Positions 18,086-27,732 are shown, numbered from the stretch's first letter. The stretch is 64,000 nt of DNA from BAIKAL-G1 sp943369525 (GCA_943369525.1 CALRNL020000001.1:372001-436000), one strand, 5' to 3'. The notes: generated from the sequence alone by a model not told the origin. Made by a program: numbers and translations.

Positions 18086-19960
18086 ATGACCCCGGCACCC
18101 GCCCTGACCCCTAACCCCCTCCAGGTGCTCGCCGAGGTGTTTGGCTATGGCGCCTTTCGCGGCCCCCAGGCCGAAATCGTCGGCCATGTGATCGGCGGCG
18201 GCTCGGCCCTGGTGCTGATGCCCACCGGCGGCGGCAAATCCCTCTGCTACCAGATTCCGGCCCTGTGCCGCCCGGGCACTGGCGTGGTGATCTCGCCCCT
18301 CATCGCCCTGATGGACGACCAGGTGGCGGCCCTACGCCAGGCCGGTGTGCGCGCCGCCGCCCTCCATTCGGCCCAGGGGCCGGAGCAGGCCCAGGCCGCC
18401 TGGCGGGCCCTGCGCTGCGGCGAGCTGGACCTGGTCTATCTCTCGCCGGAGCGGCTGCTGGCGGGCGACTGCCTCGATCGCCTGGCCGAACTGCCGATTG
18501 CGCTCTTCGCCATTGATGAGGCCCATTGCGTCTCCCAATGGGGCCACGATTTCCGGCCCGAGTATCTGCAGTTGGCCGTGCTGGCCGAACGGTTCCCAGC
18601 CATTCCCCGCCTGGCCCTCACCGCCACCGCCGATGGCCGCACCCGCGAGGACATCCGCCAGCGGCTGCACCTAGGCGACGACCGGGTGTTCCTGGCCAGC
18701 TTCGACCGGCCCAACATCACCTATTTGGTGCGGGAGAAGGAGGGGCCGGGCGCCCAGTTGCAGGCGTTCCTGGCGCCCCGCAAGGGGGAAGCCGGCATCG
18801 TCTACGCCCGCTCCCGCCAGCGGGTCGACCGCCTGGCCCAGGAGCTGGCCGCCGCGGGCTATGACGCCCTGGCCTATCACGCCGGCCTCGACCCCCAACG
18901 GCGCTCGGCCGTGTTGGAACGGTTCCGCCGCGATAGCGGCGTGATCGTGGTGGCCACGATCGCCTTTGGCATGGGCATCGACAAACCGGATGTGCGCTTT
19001 GTGGTGCACGTGGATCTACCCAAGAGCTTGGAGGCCTACTACCAGGAAACGGGCCGGGCTGGCCGCGATGGCCTGGCCGCCGTCGCCTGGATGGTGCACG
19101 GGCCCGGCGATGTGCCCCAGCTGCGCCGCTTCATCGAGGACTCCGGCGCCGAAGCCAGTCAGAAAGCGATCGAACACGGCAAGCTCGATGCCCTGATCGC
19201 CATCACCGAAGCGCCGATCTGTCGCCGCCAGGTGCTGTTGGGCCACTTCGGCGAAAGCCTGGACCAGCCCTGTGGCAACTGCGATGTCTGCCTCGAACCC
19301 GACCGGCGCCAGGATGTGACCGAAGCGGCCCGCAAGGCCCTCTCGGCGGTGTATCGCACCGGCAGCCGCTTTGGCGCCGCCCACCTGGTGGATGTGCTGC
19401 TGGGCGCCAACAGCGAAAAAATCCGGGCCCTGGGCCACCAGGAGTTGGGCGTGTATGGCATCGGTAAGGAGCTGGACCGGGGCCAATGGCGCAGCCTGTT
19501 TCGCCAGCTGGTGGCCACGGGCCTGCTGATCAGCGATCCGGCCCACCAGGGGGGCCTGCGCTTCGGCGAGCGCGGGCGGGTCTCGCCGCTACTGCGGGGC
19601 GAGGCAAGCCTGGAGCTGCGCCTGCCCCTGCCGAAACGGGAGCGGCAGCAGGGCTCCGGCGATGGCCTCAGCGGTTCCTTCGGGGGCCCAGCCAGACGAG
19701 CTTCTGGCGCAGGCGGCGCCGATGGGGCCAGCGATGCCGATCCCCAGCTGCTGCAGGCCCTCAAGGACTGGCGCCGCGAGCAGGCCCGCAGCCAGGGGGT
19801 GCCCCCCTACGTGGTCTTCCACGACCGCACCTTGGTCGAGCTAGCCAGCCGCCGGCCCGCCGATCTGGCCAGCCTGGCTGGGGTGAGCGGCGTCGGCAAG
19901 GCCAAGCTGGCTAGCTACGGCGAAGCCGTGTTGGCCCTGCTCGCCAACGGCTCCACCTAG
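18086..19960 (+). CDS. recQ: ATP-dependent DNA helicase RecQ
   Basis: This 3'-5' DNA helicase acts in recombination and fork repair. Walker A is TGGGKS (Lys51), and the helicase box DEAHCVSQWGHDFRPEY is intact. The RQC zinc-binding region shows C-R-R-Q...C-G-N-C-D-V-C, and an HRDC domain closes the protein (P-P-Y-V-V-F-H-D-R-T-L). The length is 624 residues, typical of full-length RecQ. A Gly/Ala/Ser-rich linker of about 40 residues separates RQC and HRDC. The frame is open to 17948, but the ATG at 18086 directly precedes the conserved domain. It appears to be a single-gene unit. Confidence 0.95.
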   Translation: MTPAPALTPNPLQVLAEVFGYGAFRGPQAEIVGHVIGGGSALVLMPTGGGKSLCYQIPALCRPGTGVVISPLIALMDDQVAALRQAGVRAAALHSAQGPEQAQAAWRALRCGELDLVYLSPERLLAGDCLDRLAELPIALFAIDEAHCVSQWGHDFRPEYLQLAVLAERFPAIPRLALTATADGRTREDIRQRLHLGDDRVFLASFDRPNITYLVREKEGPGAQLQAFLAPRKGEAGIVYARSRQRVDRLAQELAAAGYDALAYHAGLDPQRRSAVLERFRRDSGVIVVATIAFGMGIDKPDVRFVVHVDLPKSLEAYYQETGRAGRDGLAAVAWMVHGPGDVPQLRRFIEDSGAEASQKAIEHGKLDALIAITEAPICRRQVLLGHFGESLDQPCGNCDVCLEPDRRQDVTEAARKALSAVYRTGSRFGAAHLVDVLLGANSEKIRALGHQELGVYGIGKELDRGQWRSLFRQLVATGLLISDPAHQGGLRFGERGRVSPLLRGEASLELRLPLPKRERQQGSGDGLSGSFGGPARRASGAGGADGASDADPQLLQALKDWRREQARSQGVPPYVVFHDRTLVELASRRPADLASLAGVSGVGKAKLASYGEAVLALLANGST

Positions 19961-20048
19961 GCCCGCCAGGCCCAGGCCAACAGGACAAGGGGGCAACAGG
20001 GCATGGCGGGCGCCCTGGGCCCCCATCCGCCCAACCCAGCCCGGAGCT

Positions 20049-20065
20049 GCCCCCTCCAGGGGGGC
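20049..20065. terminator. GC-rich hairpin between convergent recQ and the Nif11-domain gene
   Basis: GCCCCC (20049-20054) pairs with GGGGGC (20060-20065) around a short loop. It lies 6 bp past the stop of the minus-strand gene and within the recQ 3' region. It lacks a T-run on either side, so a bidirectional terminator role is only suggestive. Confidence 0.35.
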
Positions 20066-20070
20066 GGCGC

Positions 20071-20286
20071 TTAGTTGTATTCGCCGGGCAGGTCGTTTTT
20101 CCTCACCGTGACCCGGCCGACCCGCTGGCCGGAGAGGCGCAGCAGCTCATCGCCCGAAAAGCTGTAGCCCAGGCCGGCGCCGATCTGGGCCACGTCATCG
20201 GCCGTGGCCGCCGCAGAAATCGCCTGGCGCAGGGCCGGATCGTCCTGGACCACCGCCAGGAAGGCCTTGAGCTGGTCGAGAGCCAT
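20071..20286 (-). CDS. Nif11-domain protein without a visible peptide core
   Basis: The protein has 71 residues. Residues 1-50 match the Nif11-like leader fold: a helix L-D-Q-L-K-A-F-L followed by V-Q-D-D-P-A-L-R and a later A-A-T-A-D-D-V-A-Q-I segment ending with G-Y-S-F-S-G-D-E-L-L. In Nif11-type ribosomal peptide precursors a Gly-Gly-type cleavage site and a Cys/Ser/Thr-rich core follow. Here the tail is short and basic/acidic (R-V-T-V-R-K-N-D-L-P-G-E-Y-N) without cysteine. No modifying enzyme or peptidase transporter is nearby. It may be a stand-alone Nif11 protein, a type common in picocyanobacteria. The ATG at 20286 fits the family start. Confidence 0.75.
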   Translation of the reverse strand: MALDQLKAFLAVVQDDPALRQAISAAATADDVAQIGAGLGYSFSGDELLRLSGQRVGRVTVRKNDLPGEYN

Positions 20287-20362
20287 GGCAAGCGCCCAGG
20301 GACACCCCAGCATCGGACAGGACAATCCGGGTACGGTCAGGGCCATCATTACCCCTGCGCCC

Positions 20363-20809
20363 GTGCTGCCCCTGCGTCGTTTCCTGGGCCTGGTTTTGCT
20401 GGCGTTCTTCCTGCTAGTCGCTCCCGCCGGCGCCCAGGCCTCCCTGTTCCACCTGGAGGGCCCCGTTCCCGGGGACCTGGGCGTGCAGGCCGGATCCCTA
20501 GCCCCCTGTGCCTCAAGTGCCCATTGCGCCCGCGCCAGTTGGAGCGTGGCCGATCCGGGCGCCGCCCTGGCCTCCTTGGGCCATCTGCTCGGGGAGCAGG
20601 ACGGACTGGCGATCCAGGAGCAAAGCCCCAGCTACATCCACGCCACGGCCACCAGCCGCCTGTTCGGCTTTGTCGACGATCTCGAGCTCTACGCCGACCA
20701 GGCAGGCGGCCGCCTGCAGGCCCGCTCCAGCTCCCGCCTCGGCGACTCCGACCTGGGCGTCAATGGCCGGCGCCTCGACCAGATCGGGGCCGCCCTGGGC
20801 CATGGCTGA
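20363..20809 (+). CDS. DUF1499 family exported protein
   Basis: The protein has about 148 residues. A signal peptide or N-terminal anchor (residues about 7-25, V-A-P-A-G-A-Q-A) precedes a DUF1499 domain recognised by L-A-P-C-A-S-S-A-H-C, Y-I-H-A-T-A-T-S, F-G-F-V-D-D and S-R-L-G-D-S-D-L-G-V-N. The family is widespread and exported but has no assigned function. The start is the GTG at 20363; no ATG is near. The last 8 bp overlap the start of the SbcD-like gene, which suggests co-transcription. It diverges from the Nif11-domain gene with 76 bp between starts. Confidence 0.8.
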   Translation: MLPLRRFLGLVLLAFFLLVAPAGAQASLFHLEGPVPGDLGVQAGSLAPCASSAHCARASWSVADPGAALASLGHLLGEQDGLAIQEQSPSYIHATATSRLFGFVDDLELYADQAGGRLQARSSSRLGDSDLGVNGRRLDQIGAALGHG

Positions 20810-22115
20810 TCCCACCAGCTCCCCCGGGGCCAGCCCCAAGGCCTCCCCGCCAAGCCCGCCGGCCCCAGGCCTGGTGCGGATCCTGCACAGCGCCGACTGG
20901 CAGATCGGCAAGCCCTACAACATTGTGGTCGACCCGCAGAAACGCTTCCGCCTGCAGGAGGAGCGGCTTCGGGCCCTCGGCCGCATCGGGGCGGCCGCCC
21001 GCCAGCAGGGCGCCAGCGCGGTGGTGGTAGCGGGCGATCTGTTCGACTCCACCACCGTGGCGATCAGCACCGCCTTGGAGGTGCTGGAAGCGATCGGCGC
21101 CATGGCCCTGCCGGTGCTCGTCATCCCCGGCAACCACGACCACGCTGCCCCCGGCGGCATCTGGGACAGCCCCGACTGGCAACGCCACCAGCGGGACCGG
21201 GCCCCCAATCTGCAGCTGCTGCTCGAACGCCAGCCCCTGGAACTCGACGAGCTGCTGGTCTTGCCCTGTCCGCTGCTGCGCAAGCATGACGCCAGCGATC
21301 CCACCGGCTGGATCCGGGGCCTGGACTGGGCGAGCCTGCCCGCCAGCAAGCCCCGGCTCGTCATTGCCCACGGCGGCATTCAGGGCTTCTCGGGACGGGA
21401 CTACGGCGCCGAAACGGGCTGGGGGTCCGCCCCAGGTCCCGCCGGCCCGGGCGACGGAAACGGCCCTAGCCGGGCCCAGGAGCCGGATGGGGCCATCAAC
21501 CGCATCGACCTGGCCCAGTTGCCCGAGGGGGAACTCGATTACATCGCCCTGGGCGACTGGCACAACCTCAAGCAGGTGTCGACTAAGGCTTGGTATTGCG
21601 GCACCCCCGAGCCCGATCGCCACGACCAGGGCGAGGCCAACCAGCGGGGCCAGGTGCTGCGGGTCGACCTGGGCCGGGGCCAGGCGCCCCAGGTGCGGGT
21701 GCTGCCCACGGGCCGCCTTCGCTGGCACAACCTGGCCATGCACCTGGCCACCGACGCCGATCTGGACCAGCTGGAGGCCCGGATCCAGGCATGCACCGGT
21801 GGCCGGGTCAGCCAAGACCTGCTGCGCCTGGAGCTCTCCGGCAGCCTCAGCCTGGCGGCCCATCGCCGCTACGGCGCCCTGCTGGCCGACCTGGAGCACC
21901 AATTGCTCGACCTGCGGCTCAAGGGCGGTTGCGACCAGGCCCCCCAGGCCGATGAACTGGCCGCCCTCACGGAGCGCCCCGCCGATCCGCTGATCGCCCG
22001 GGTGGCCCAGGACCTCCAGGCCCGGCTGGAGCGCCAGGAGGGCACCGATCGGCAGGCCGCCGCCATCAGCCGCGCCGCCCTCTGCGAACTGTTCCGCCTG
22101 GCCACCAGCCCCTGA
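20802..22115 (+). CDS. SbcD/Mre11-like metallophosphoesterase (DNA repair exonuclease)
   Basis: The protein has 437 residues with calcineurin-like phosphoesterase motifs in order: H-S-A-D-W-Q-I-G (residues 29-36), G-D-L-F-D, G-N-H-D-H, A-H-G-G and G-D-W-H-N. The first motif has Gln34 where Mre11/SbcD usually has His, and the last is G-D-W-H instead of G-H-I-H. Both changes are compatible with a distinct bacterial subfamily. The role is probably DNA end processing together with the downstream ATPase. It starts at ATG 20802, overlapping the DUF1499 gene by 8 bp. The first 22 residues are Pro/Ser-rich and not part of the fold. Confidence 0.85.
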   Translation: MADPTSSPGASPKASPPSPPAPGLVRILHSADWQIGKPYNIVVDPQKRFRLQEERLRALGRIGAAARQQGASAVVVAGDLFDSTTVAISTALEVLEAIGAMALPVLVIPGNHDHAAPGGIWDSPDWQRHQRDRAPNLQLLLERQPLELDELLVLPCPLLRKHDASDPTGWIRGLDWASLPASKPRLVIAHGGIQGFSGRDYGAETGWGSAPGPAGPGDGNGPSRAQEPDGAINRIDLAQLPEGELDYIALGDWHNLKQVSTKAWYCGTPEPDRHDQGEANQRGQVLRVDLGRGQAPQVRVLPTGRLRWHNLAMHLATDADLDQLEARIQACTGGRVSQDLLRLELSGSLSLAAHRRYGALLADLEHQLLDLRLKGGCDQAPQADELAALTERPADPLIARVAQDLQARLERQEGTDRQAAAISRAALCELFRLATSP

Positions 22116-22272
22116 GGGGCCCCGGGCCCCAGGTCCGCGCCCGGTTCCGGGCGCAGCCACCAGCAGCGGGGCCAGGCCGCCCGCCCCGATACCCCCCCCA
22201 GCCCCCGGTCCAGCCCGATAACAGCCACCCCGCCCGATCCCGGTACCAGCCTCCCGGGCGACCCTTCCCCCC

Positions 22273-25014
22273 ATGCGCCTGCTCTCCTGCCGCCTGCAGA
22301 ACATCCGGGTCCATGGCGACCTGGCCCTGGACTTCGGCCCGGGCCTGACCCTGATCGGCGGTCCCAACGAGACCGGCAAAAGCACCCTGGTGGAGGCCCT
22401 GCACCGCTGCCTGTTCCTGCGGGCCACGGCCACGGGCACGCCGGTGGAGGCCTTGCAGTCGCGCCTGCACCTGGGCCAGCCCCAGGTGCAGCTGGCCTTT
22501 GCCGCCCGTGGCGAGAGCTGGACCCTGGTGAAGCGCTTTAGTGGCGCCTCCGGCAAGGTGCTGTTGCGCCCGGCCAGCGGCAGCCCCTGGCAGGGGCCCG
22601 AAGCGGAGGAGCGGCTGGCGGAGTTGCTGGGGGTGAGGGAAACCCTGGGCAGCCGCCAGGCGGGCAGCCTGCTGCGGGGCCGCTGGGCCCATTTATGGGT
22701 GATGCAGGGCCGCTCTGGCGACGACCTGCTGGCCCAAGGCGGGGCCCACTACGACCTGGAGGCCCTGGTGGGCCAGCTGGAGAAGGGCGGCGGCAGTGCC
22801 ATGCAATCGCCCAAGGACCAACAGGTTGCCAGTCGCCTCGAATCCCTGCTGGCGGAAAGCTTCACCCCCGGCCGCGGCAACCTGCGCCGCCAGTCGCCCC
22901 TATGGAGCGCCCTCCAGGCCCTGGAGGGCGCCGAGGCGGCCGTTCAGCAAGCAGAGGGCCAACTGGCTGACTACGGCGCGGCCAGCGAGGAGTTAGGCCG
23001 CAGCGCCGCCAGCCTGCAGGAGCTCCAGCAGCAGCGCCTGCCCCAGCTGCGCCAGCGCCAGCAGCGCCTCCAGGCGGCGGCCACGGAACGGACCCGGCTG
23101 GAGGCCGCCCTGGCCCTGGCCAGACAGCAACTCGAACCCCTGCAGTTGCGCCAGCACGCCCTCACCAGCGACCTGGCCGAGTGGCGCCAGCTGGGGGCCA
23201 GCCTCACCCGCCTCGGCCAAGAGGCCCAGGACCTGGGGACGGCCCGCGATCGGGCCACGGCCGAGCTGGAGCAGCTGGAGCAGCAGCGGGCGGAGCAGGA
23301 GCAGCAACGCACCAACCTGGAGGCCCAGCGCCAGGCGATCACCGAACGGGGCCAATGGCTGCAGCGGCTGGTGGAAGGGGCCCGGCTACGGGCGGACCTG
23401 GCCCGGCTCAACGCCACCCTGGCCCAGGCGGCGCGCCAGGAGCAGGCCCGCTCCGAACTGCAGGCCCAACTGGCGGCCCTGCCGCCGATCGACGGGGCCG
23501 CCCTAGCCACTCTCCAGGGCCTGGAGCAAGCCCGGCGCGATGCCGACACCCGCCTGGGCGCCATGGCCGCCGGGGTGGAGCTGCTGCGGGCCGACCAGCC
23601 CGTGACGCTGGCGGGCCAGCCCCTGGAGCCGGGGGCGGACCTGCGCCTCAGCGAAGCCGGGGAGCTGCAGGTGGGCAGCGGCGTGCTGTTGCGCATCAGC
23701 CCCGGCGGCGGCCAGGCCCTGGCCCTGGCCCGCCAGCAACGCCAGCAGGGCGAAACGGCCCTGGCGGCCGCCCTCCAGTCCCTCGGGGCCGCCAGCTTGA
23801 CGCAGGCCGCCGACCTGGCCCAGCAGCGCCTAGCCCTGGAGCAACAACAAAGCGCCCTGGGCGGGGCCCTGGTGGGGGACCAGCCGCCAGCCGATGGCCA
23901 GGCCCTAGCCGCCCAGCGCCAGGCCATCGAAACCCGGTTGGAGGAGCTGCAGCGGGAGCTGGCCCCCCTGGAAGCCCAGCGCCAGGCCCAGCTCCGTAGC
24001 GGCGAGTTGCCCGCCGAGCTGGAGGCCCTCGAACAGCTGCATCGCCAGCTTCAGCAGAGCTATGCCGCCACCAGTGGCCCCCTGCGCCAGGTCCAGGCCG
24101 CCCTCGCGGCCCTGGCCCAGGGGCTTGAGGCCGCCCGCAAGCAGCAGGCGGCCAGCGGCGAAGCCCTGGCGGGCCTCCAGGGCGAGCGCAGCCAACACCA
24201 AGTCCGGGCCGAGGAGTTGGCCCAGCGCCACGCCAGCGAGACCAGCCTGGCCGCCGCCGTGCAAGACGGGGCGGCCCAGGTGGCCAGGGCCCATCGCCAG
24301 GTGGGCGCCCTCACCGCCGAGCTAGGGGCCGTCAGCGGCATCGATGGGGCCAGCCAGCTTCCCCAGCTGGGGGCCCAGATCCAGCAGGCTGAAGCCGAGG
24401 TGATGCACCTGGTTGCCAGCCAGGCCGCCGCCCGCCAACGCTGCCAAAGCCTGGGCGCCAGCGATCCCCATGGGGCCCTGGAGCAGGCCCAGGCCGCCCG
24501 GGAGCAGGCCCAACGTCATCACGAGTCCCTACAGAGGCTCTGCGATGGCCAGCTGTTACTGCGGGACCTCTTCAAGGCGGCCCAGGCCGACCTCTCCAGC
24601 CGCTACAGCGAACCGCTGGCCCGCTCGATCAACCGCTATCTCCAGCCCCTACTGCCGGCTGGGGCCAGCTGCCAGTTGGGCTATCAGAGCGAGTCGGGCT
24701 TCTCCGGCCTGCAACTGCAACGGGGCCAGGAGCGCTTCAGCTTCGGCGAGCTCAGCGGCGGCATGCGCGAACAGCTCGGCACCGCCCTGCGCCTGTCCAT
24801 GGCCGATGTGCTCAAGGCCGGCCACGACGGCTGCCTGCCCCTGGTCTTTGATGACGCCTTCACCAATGCCGACCCGGAGCGGCTCGCCCGGCTCCAGCAG
24901 ATGCTGGCCCTGGCCGTGGAGCGGGGGCTGCAGGTGATCGTGCTCACCTGTGACCCCCAGGCCTACGCAGGCCTCGATGGCACCAGCGTGAACCTGGCGC
25001 CCTTGGCCCTTTGA
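22273..25014 (+). CDS. YhaN/SbcC-like AAA ATPase with long coiled coil
   Basis: The protein has 913 residues. Residues 1-60 carry the ABC-type Walker A G-P-N-E-T-G-K-S-T (Lys36). Residues about 200-750 are Gln/Ala/Leu/Arg-rich coiled coil. The C-terminus carries the signature G-E-L-S-G-G-M-R-E-Q and Walker B L-V-F-D-D-A-F-T-N-A-D. This is the SMC-like layout of SbcC, Rad50 and YhaN. I could not find a C-x-x-C zinc hook in the middle, so YhaN is the closer match. It lies 157 bp after the SbcD-like gene in the same orientation and is probably its partner. Confidence 0.85.
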   Translation: MRLLSCRLQNIRVHGDLALDFGPGLTLIGGPNETGKSTLVEALHRCLFLRATATGTPVEALQSRLHLGQPQVQLAFAARGESWTLVKRFSGASGKVLLRPASGSPWQGPEAEERLAELLGVRETLGSRQAGSLLRGRWAHLWVMQGRSGDDLLAQGGAHYDLEALVGQLEKGGGSAMQSPKDQQVASRLESLLAESFTPGRGNLRRQSPLWSALQALEGAEAAVQQAEGQLADYGAASEELGRSAASLQELQQQRLPQLRQRQQRLQAAATERTRLEAALALARQQLEPLQLRQHALTSDLAEWRQLGASLTRLGQEAQDLGTARDRATAELEQLEQQRAEQEQQRTNLEAQRQAITERGQWLQRLVEGARLRADLARLNATLAQAARQEQARSELQAQLAALPPIDGAALATLQGLEQARRDADTRLGAMAAGVELLRADQPVTLAGQPLEPGADLRLSEAGELQVGSGVLLRISPGGGQALALARQQRQQGETALAAALQSLGAASLTQAADLAQQRLALEQQQSALGGALVGDQPPADGQALAAQRQAIETRLEELQRELAPLEAQRQAQLRSGELPAELEALEQLHRQLQQSYAATSGPLRQVQAALAALAQGLEAARKQQAASGEALAGLQGERSQHQVRAEELAQRHASETSLAAAVQDGAAQVARAHRQVGALTAELGAVSGIDGASQLPQLGAQIQQAEAEVMHLVASQAAARQRCQSLGASDPHGALEQAQAAREQAQRHHESLQRLCDGQLLLRDLFKAAQADLSSRYSEPLARSINRYLQPLLPAGASCQLGYQSESGFSGLQLQRGQERFSFGELSGGMREQLGTALRLSMADVLKAGHDGCLPLVFDDAFTNADPERLARLQQMLALAVERGLQVIVLTCDPQAYAGLDGTSVNLAPLAL

Positions 25015-25108
25015 TCGCAAAGACCAATCCACGCCACGGCCCCCGGCTCCGAGCGTTTCGAGGGATTGGCCCTGGCAAGACTCGGGGCCGACCAACCCGC
25101 CGGAACGC

Positions 25109-27727
25109 TCAAGCCAACACCGGTAAGCGGGCCGGCTCCTGGGGTTGGAAGTGGAGTCGACCCTCCTGCAGCGACACCGCCACGGCACTACCCGCCAGGA
25201 CCTGGCCCGCCAGGATCGCCTTGGCGATTGGCGTTTCCAACTCCCGCTGGATGGCCCGCTTCAGGGGGCGGGCGCCATACACCGGGTCGTAGCCGGCCTG
25301 GGCCAGCCAATCGAGGGCCTCCTCGCTCAGCACCAGTCCAAGCTTGCGCTCCTCCAGCCGCTGGCGCAGCCGGGCCACCTGCAGGATCACGATCTGGCGC
25401 AATTCATCGCTACGCAGGCTGTGGAAAATGATCGATTCATCGAGGCGATTGAGAAATTCCGGGCGGAAATGGGCGCGCAGGGCCCCATTCACCCGCTCCT
25501 CCATCTCGCCATGGCGGGCCGGATCGCCCGCCAGGTCGAGAATCGACTGGCTGCCGATGTTGCTGGTGAGGATCAGCACCGTATTGGTGAAATCGACCGT
25601 GCGGCCCTGGCCATCGGTGACGCGGCCGTCATCAAGGATTTGCAGCATCACATTGAAGACATCCGGGTGGGCTTTTTCGACCTCGTCAAACAGGATCACC
25701 GCATAGGGCCGGCGCCGCACCGCCTCGGTGAGCTGGCCGCCTTCTTCGTAGCCCACATAGCCCGGAGGCGCTCCGATCAGGCGGGACACGGCATGCTTCT
25801 CCATGTATTCGCTCATGTCGATGCGCACCATCGCCTCCTGGCTGTCGAACAGCTGGGCGGCCAGGGCCTTGGAGAGCTCGGTTTTGCCCACGCCCGTGGG
25901 CCCCAGGAATAGGAAACTGGCGATCGGCCGGTTTGGATCGGAAAGGCCTGCCCGCGAGCGCTGAATCGCATCGGCCACGGCGGTCACGGCCTGCTCCTGG
26001 CCGATCACCCGCTGGTGCAGTTCGGCCTCCAGATGCAACAGTTTTTCCATCTCTGATTGCACCAACTTGCTGACCGGAATGCCGGTCCATTTGGCAATCA
26101 CCTCGGCGATGTCGTCCTCGGTGACCTCCTCGCGCAGCAGGTTTTTGTCGCCGTGGCTCGCGCTGAGCTCCGCCTCTTTGGCGGCAAGCTTGCGGCCCAG
26201 GTCGGCCAGGGTGCCGTATTCCAGCTGGGCGGCCCGGTTGAGGTCGTAGCTGCGCTTGGCCTGCTCCACCTGCAGGGTTACGTGCTCGATCTCCTCCTTA
26301 ATGGCACTCAAGGCATCGATGGAGCCCTTTTCCTTCTGCCACTGGGCATTGAGGCTACTTTGCTGCTCCGACAACTCGGCCAGCTCCCGCTCCAGCCTCT
26401 CAAGCCGATCGCGGCTGGCCGGATCGGATTCGCGGGCCAGGGAGAGTTTTTCCATCTCCAGCTGCAGAATGCGGCGATCAAGTTCATCGATCTCCTCGGG
26501 TTTGGAGGTGATCTCCATCTTGAGGCGGGCCGCCGATTCATCCATCAGGTCGATCGCCTTATCGGGCAGGAAACGATCGGCGATGTAGCGGCTGCTGAGC
26601 ACGGCCGCTGCTACCAGGGCGTTATCGGCGATGCGCACGCCGTGGTGCACTTCGTAGCGCTCCTTAAGGCCCCGCAGGATCGAGATCGTGTCTTCCACCG
26701 TGGGTTGGTCGACAAACACCTGCTGGAAGCGGCGCTCCAGGGCCGGGTCCTTTTCAATGTGCTGGCGGTGTTCATCCAGGGTGGTGGCGCCGATGCAACG
26801 CAGTTCGCCGCGGGCCAGCATCGGTTTGAGCAGGTTGCTGGCATCCATCGAGCCGCCGCTGGCGCCGGCCCCCACAACCGTGTGGATTTCATCGATGAAC
26901 AGCACAATGTGGCCCTGGCTGGAGGTGACCTCCTTGAGCACGGCCTTGAGCCGCTCCTCAAATTCGCCCCGGTATTTGGCCCCGGCAATCAGGGCACCCA
27001 TATCGAGGGCAATCAGCTGGCGGTTTTGCAGGGCCGTGGGCACATCACCATTGACAATCCGTTGGGCCAAGCCCTCGACAATGGCGGTCTTGCCGACACC
27101 CGGCTCCCCAATCAGAACCGGGTTGTTCTTGGTGCGGCGCGAGAGGATCTGGATCGTGCGGCGGATTTCCTCATCGCGGCCGATCACCGGATCCAGCTTG
27201 CCCTCCCGGGCGGCGGCGGTCAGATCGCGGCCATATTTTTCCAACGACTCGTAGGTCCCTTCCGGGTTCTGGTCAGTGACCTTCTGGCTGCCGCGCACCG
27301 CCTCAATCGCCACCTTCAGGGTTTTCACGTCGCCGCCCGCCTGGCTAAGCAGCTGGCGACCACAGCGGCCATCGGCCGCCAGGGCCAGCAATAAATGCTC
27401 GATAGCAATGAAGCTGTCGCCGAACTCGTCCTTGAGGCCGTTGGCCCCATCGAGCAAGCTATTGAGGGCCTTCCCCAGATAGAGGTTGTCCGGAGCAGTG
27501 GCCAGGTTGGGCTGGGCGGCCATGAAGGCCTCCAGCTTCTGGGCCAGGCTGCTGCGATCCACCCCCGCCTTGTCCAGCACCCGTCCGGCCAGGCCCTGCT
27601 GGTTGACCAGGGCGGCGAACAAATGTTCGGTTTCGATCTGGGGTTGGCGTTTCTGTTGGGCGAGCTGCTGGGCGGCCACGATGGCGCCCCAGGCCTGTTC
27701 GGTGAACAGCTCAGCGGTGGGTTGCAT
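25109..27727 (-). CDS. clpB: ATP-dependent chaperone ClpB
   Basis: ClpB disaggregates proteins together with DnaK. The 872 residues show the N-terminal repeat domain, NBD1 Walker A G-E-P-G-V-G-K-T-A, the coiled-coil middle domain (residues about 400-530), and NBD2 Walker A G-P-T-G-V-G-K-T-E with sensor motifs and the arginine finger region F-R-P-E-F-L-N-R. The start is the ATG at 27727, supported by an excellent Shine-Dalgarno at 27733-27741. The frame is open to 27823, but the added residues are unlike the family. I saw no CIRCE element upstream, so the heat-shock control may be sigma-factor based. Confidence 0.97.
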   Translation of the reverse strand: MQPTAELFTEQAWGAIVAAQQLAQQKRQPQIETEHLFAALVNQQGLAGRVLDKAGVDRSSLAQKLEAFMAAQPNLATAPDNLYLGKALNSLLDGANGLKDEFGDSFIAIEHLLLALAADGRCGRQLLSQAGGDVKTLKVAIEAVRGSQKVTDQNPEGTYESLEKYGRDLTAAAREGKLDPVIGRDEEIRRTIQILSRRTKNNPVLIGEPGVGKTAIVEGLAQRIVNGDVPTALQNRQLIALDMGALIAGAKYRGEFEERLKAVLKEVTSSQGHIVLFIDEIHTVVGAGASGGSMDASNLLKPMLARGELRCIGATTLDEHRQHIEKDPALERRFQQVFVDQPTVEDTISILRGLKERYEVHHGVRIADNALVAAAVLSSRYIADRFLPDKAIDLMDESAARLKMEITSKPEEIDELDRRILQLEMEKLSLARESDPASRDRLERLERELAELSEQQSSLNAQWQKEKGSIDALSAIKEEIEHVTLQVEQAKRSYDLNRAAQLEYGTLADLGRKLAAKEAELSASHGDKNLLREEVTEDDIAEVIAKWTGIPVSKLVQSEMEKLLHLEAELHQRVIGQEQAVTAVADAIQRSRAGLSDPNRPIASFLFLGPTGVGKTELSKALAAQLFDSQEAMVRIDMSEYMEKHAVSRLIGAPPGYVGYEEGGQLTEAVRRRPYAVILFDEVEKAHPDVFNVMLQILDDGRVTDGQGRTVDFTNTVLILTSNIGSQSILDLAGDPARHGEMEERVNGALRAHFRPEFLNRLDESIIFHSLRSDELRQIVILQVARLRQRLEERKLGLVLSEEALDWLAQAGYDPVYGARPLKRAIQRELETPIAKAILAGQVLAGSAVAVSLQEGRLHFQPQEPARLPVLA

Positions 27728-27732
27728 GGCGG

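Noticed and set aside
20760..22556. 598-codon minus-strand open frame
   Set aside because: It is antisense to the SbcD-like gene and runs across its end into the next gene; no domain or native codon bias.
26057..27394. 445-codon plus-strand open frame inside clpB
   Set aside because: It is an antisense shadow of a clear ClpB gene.
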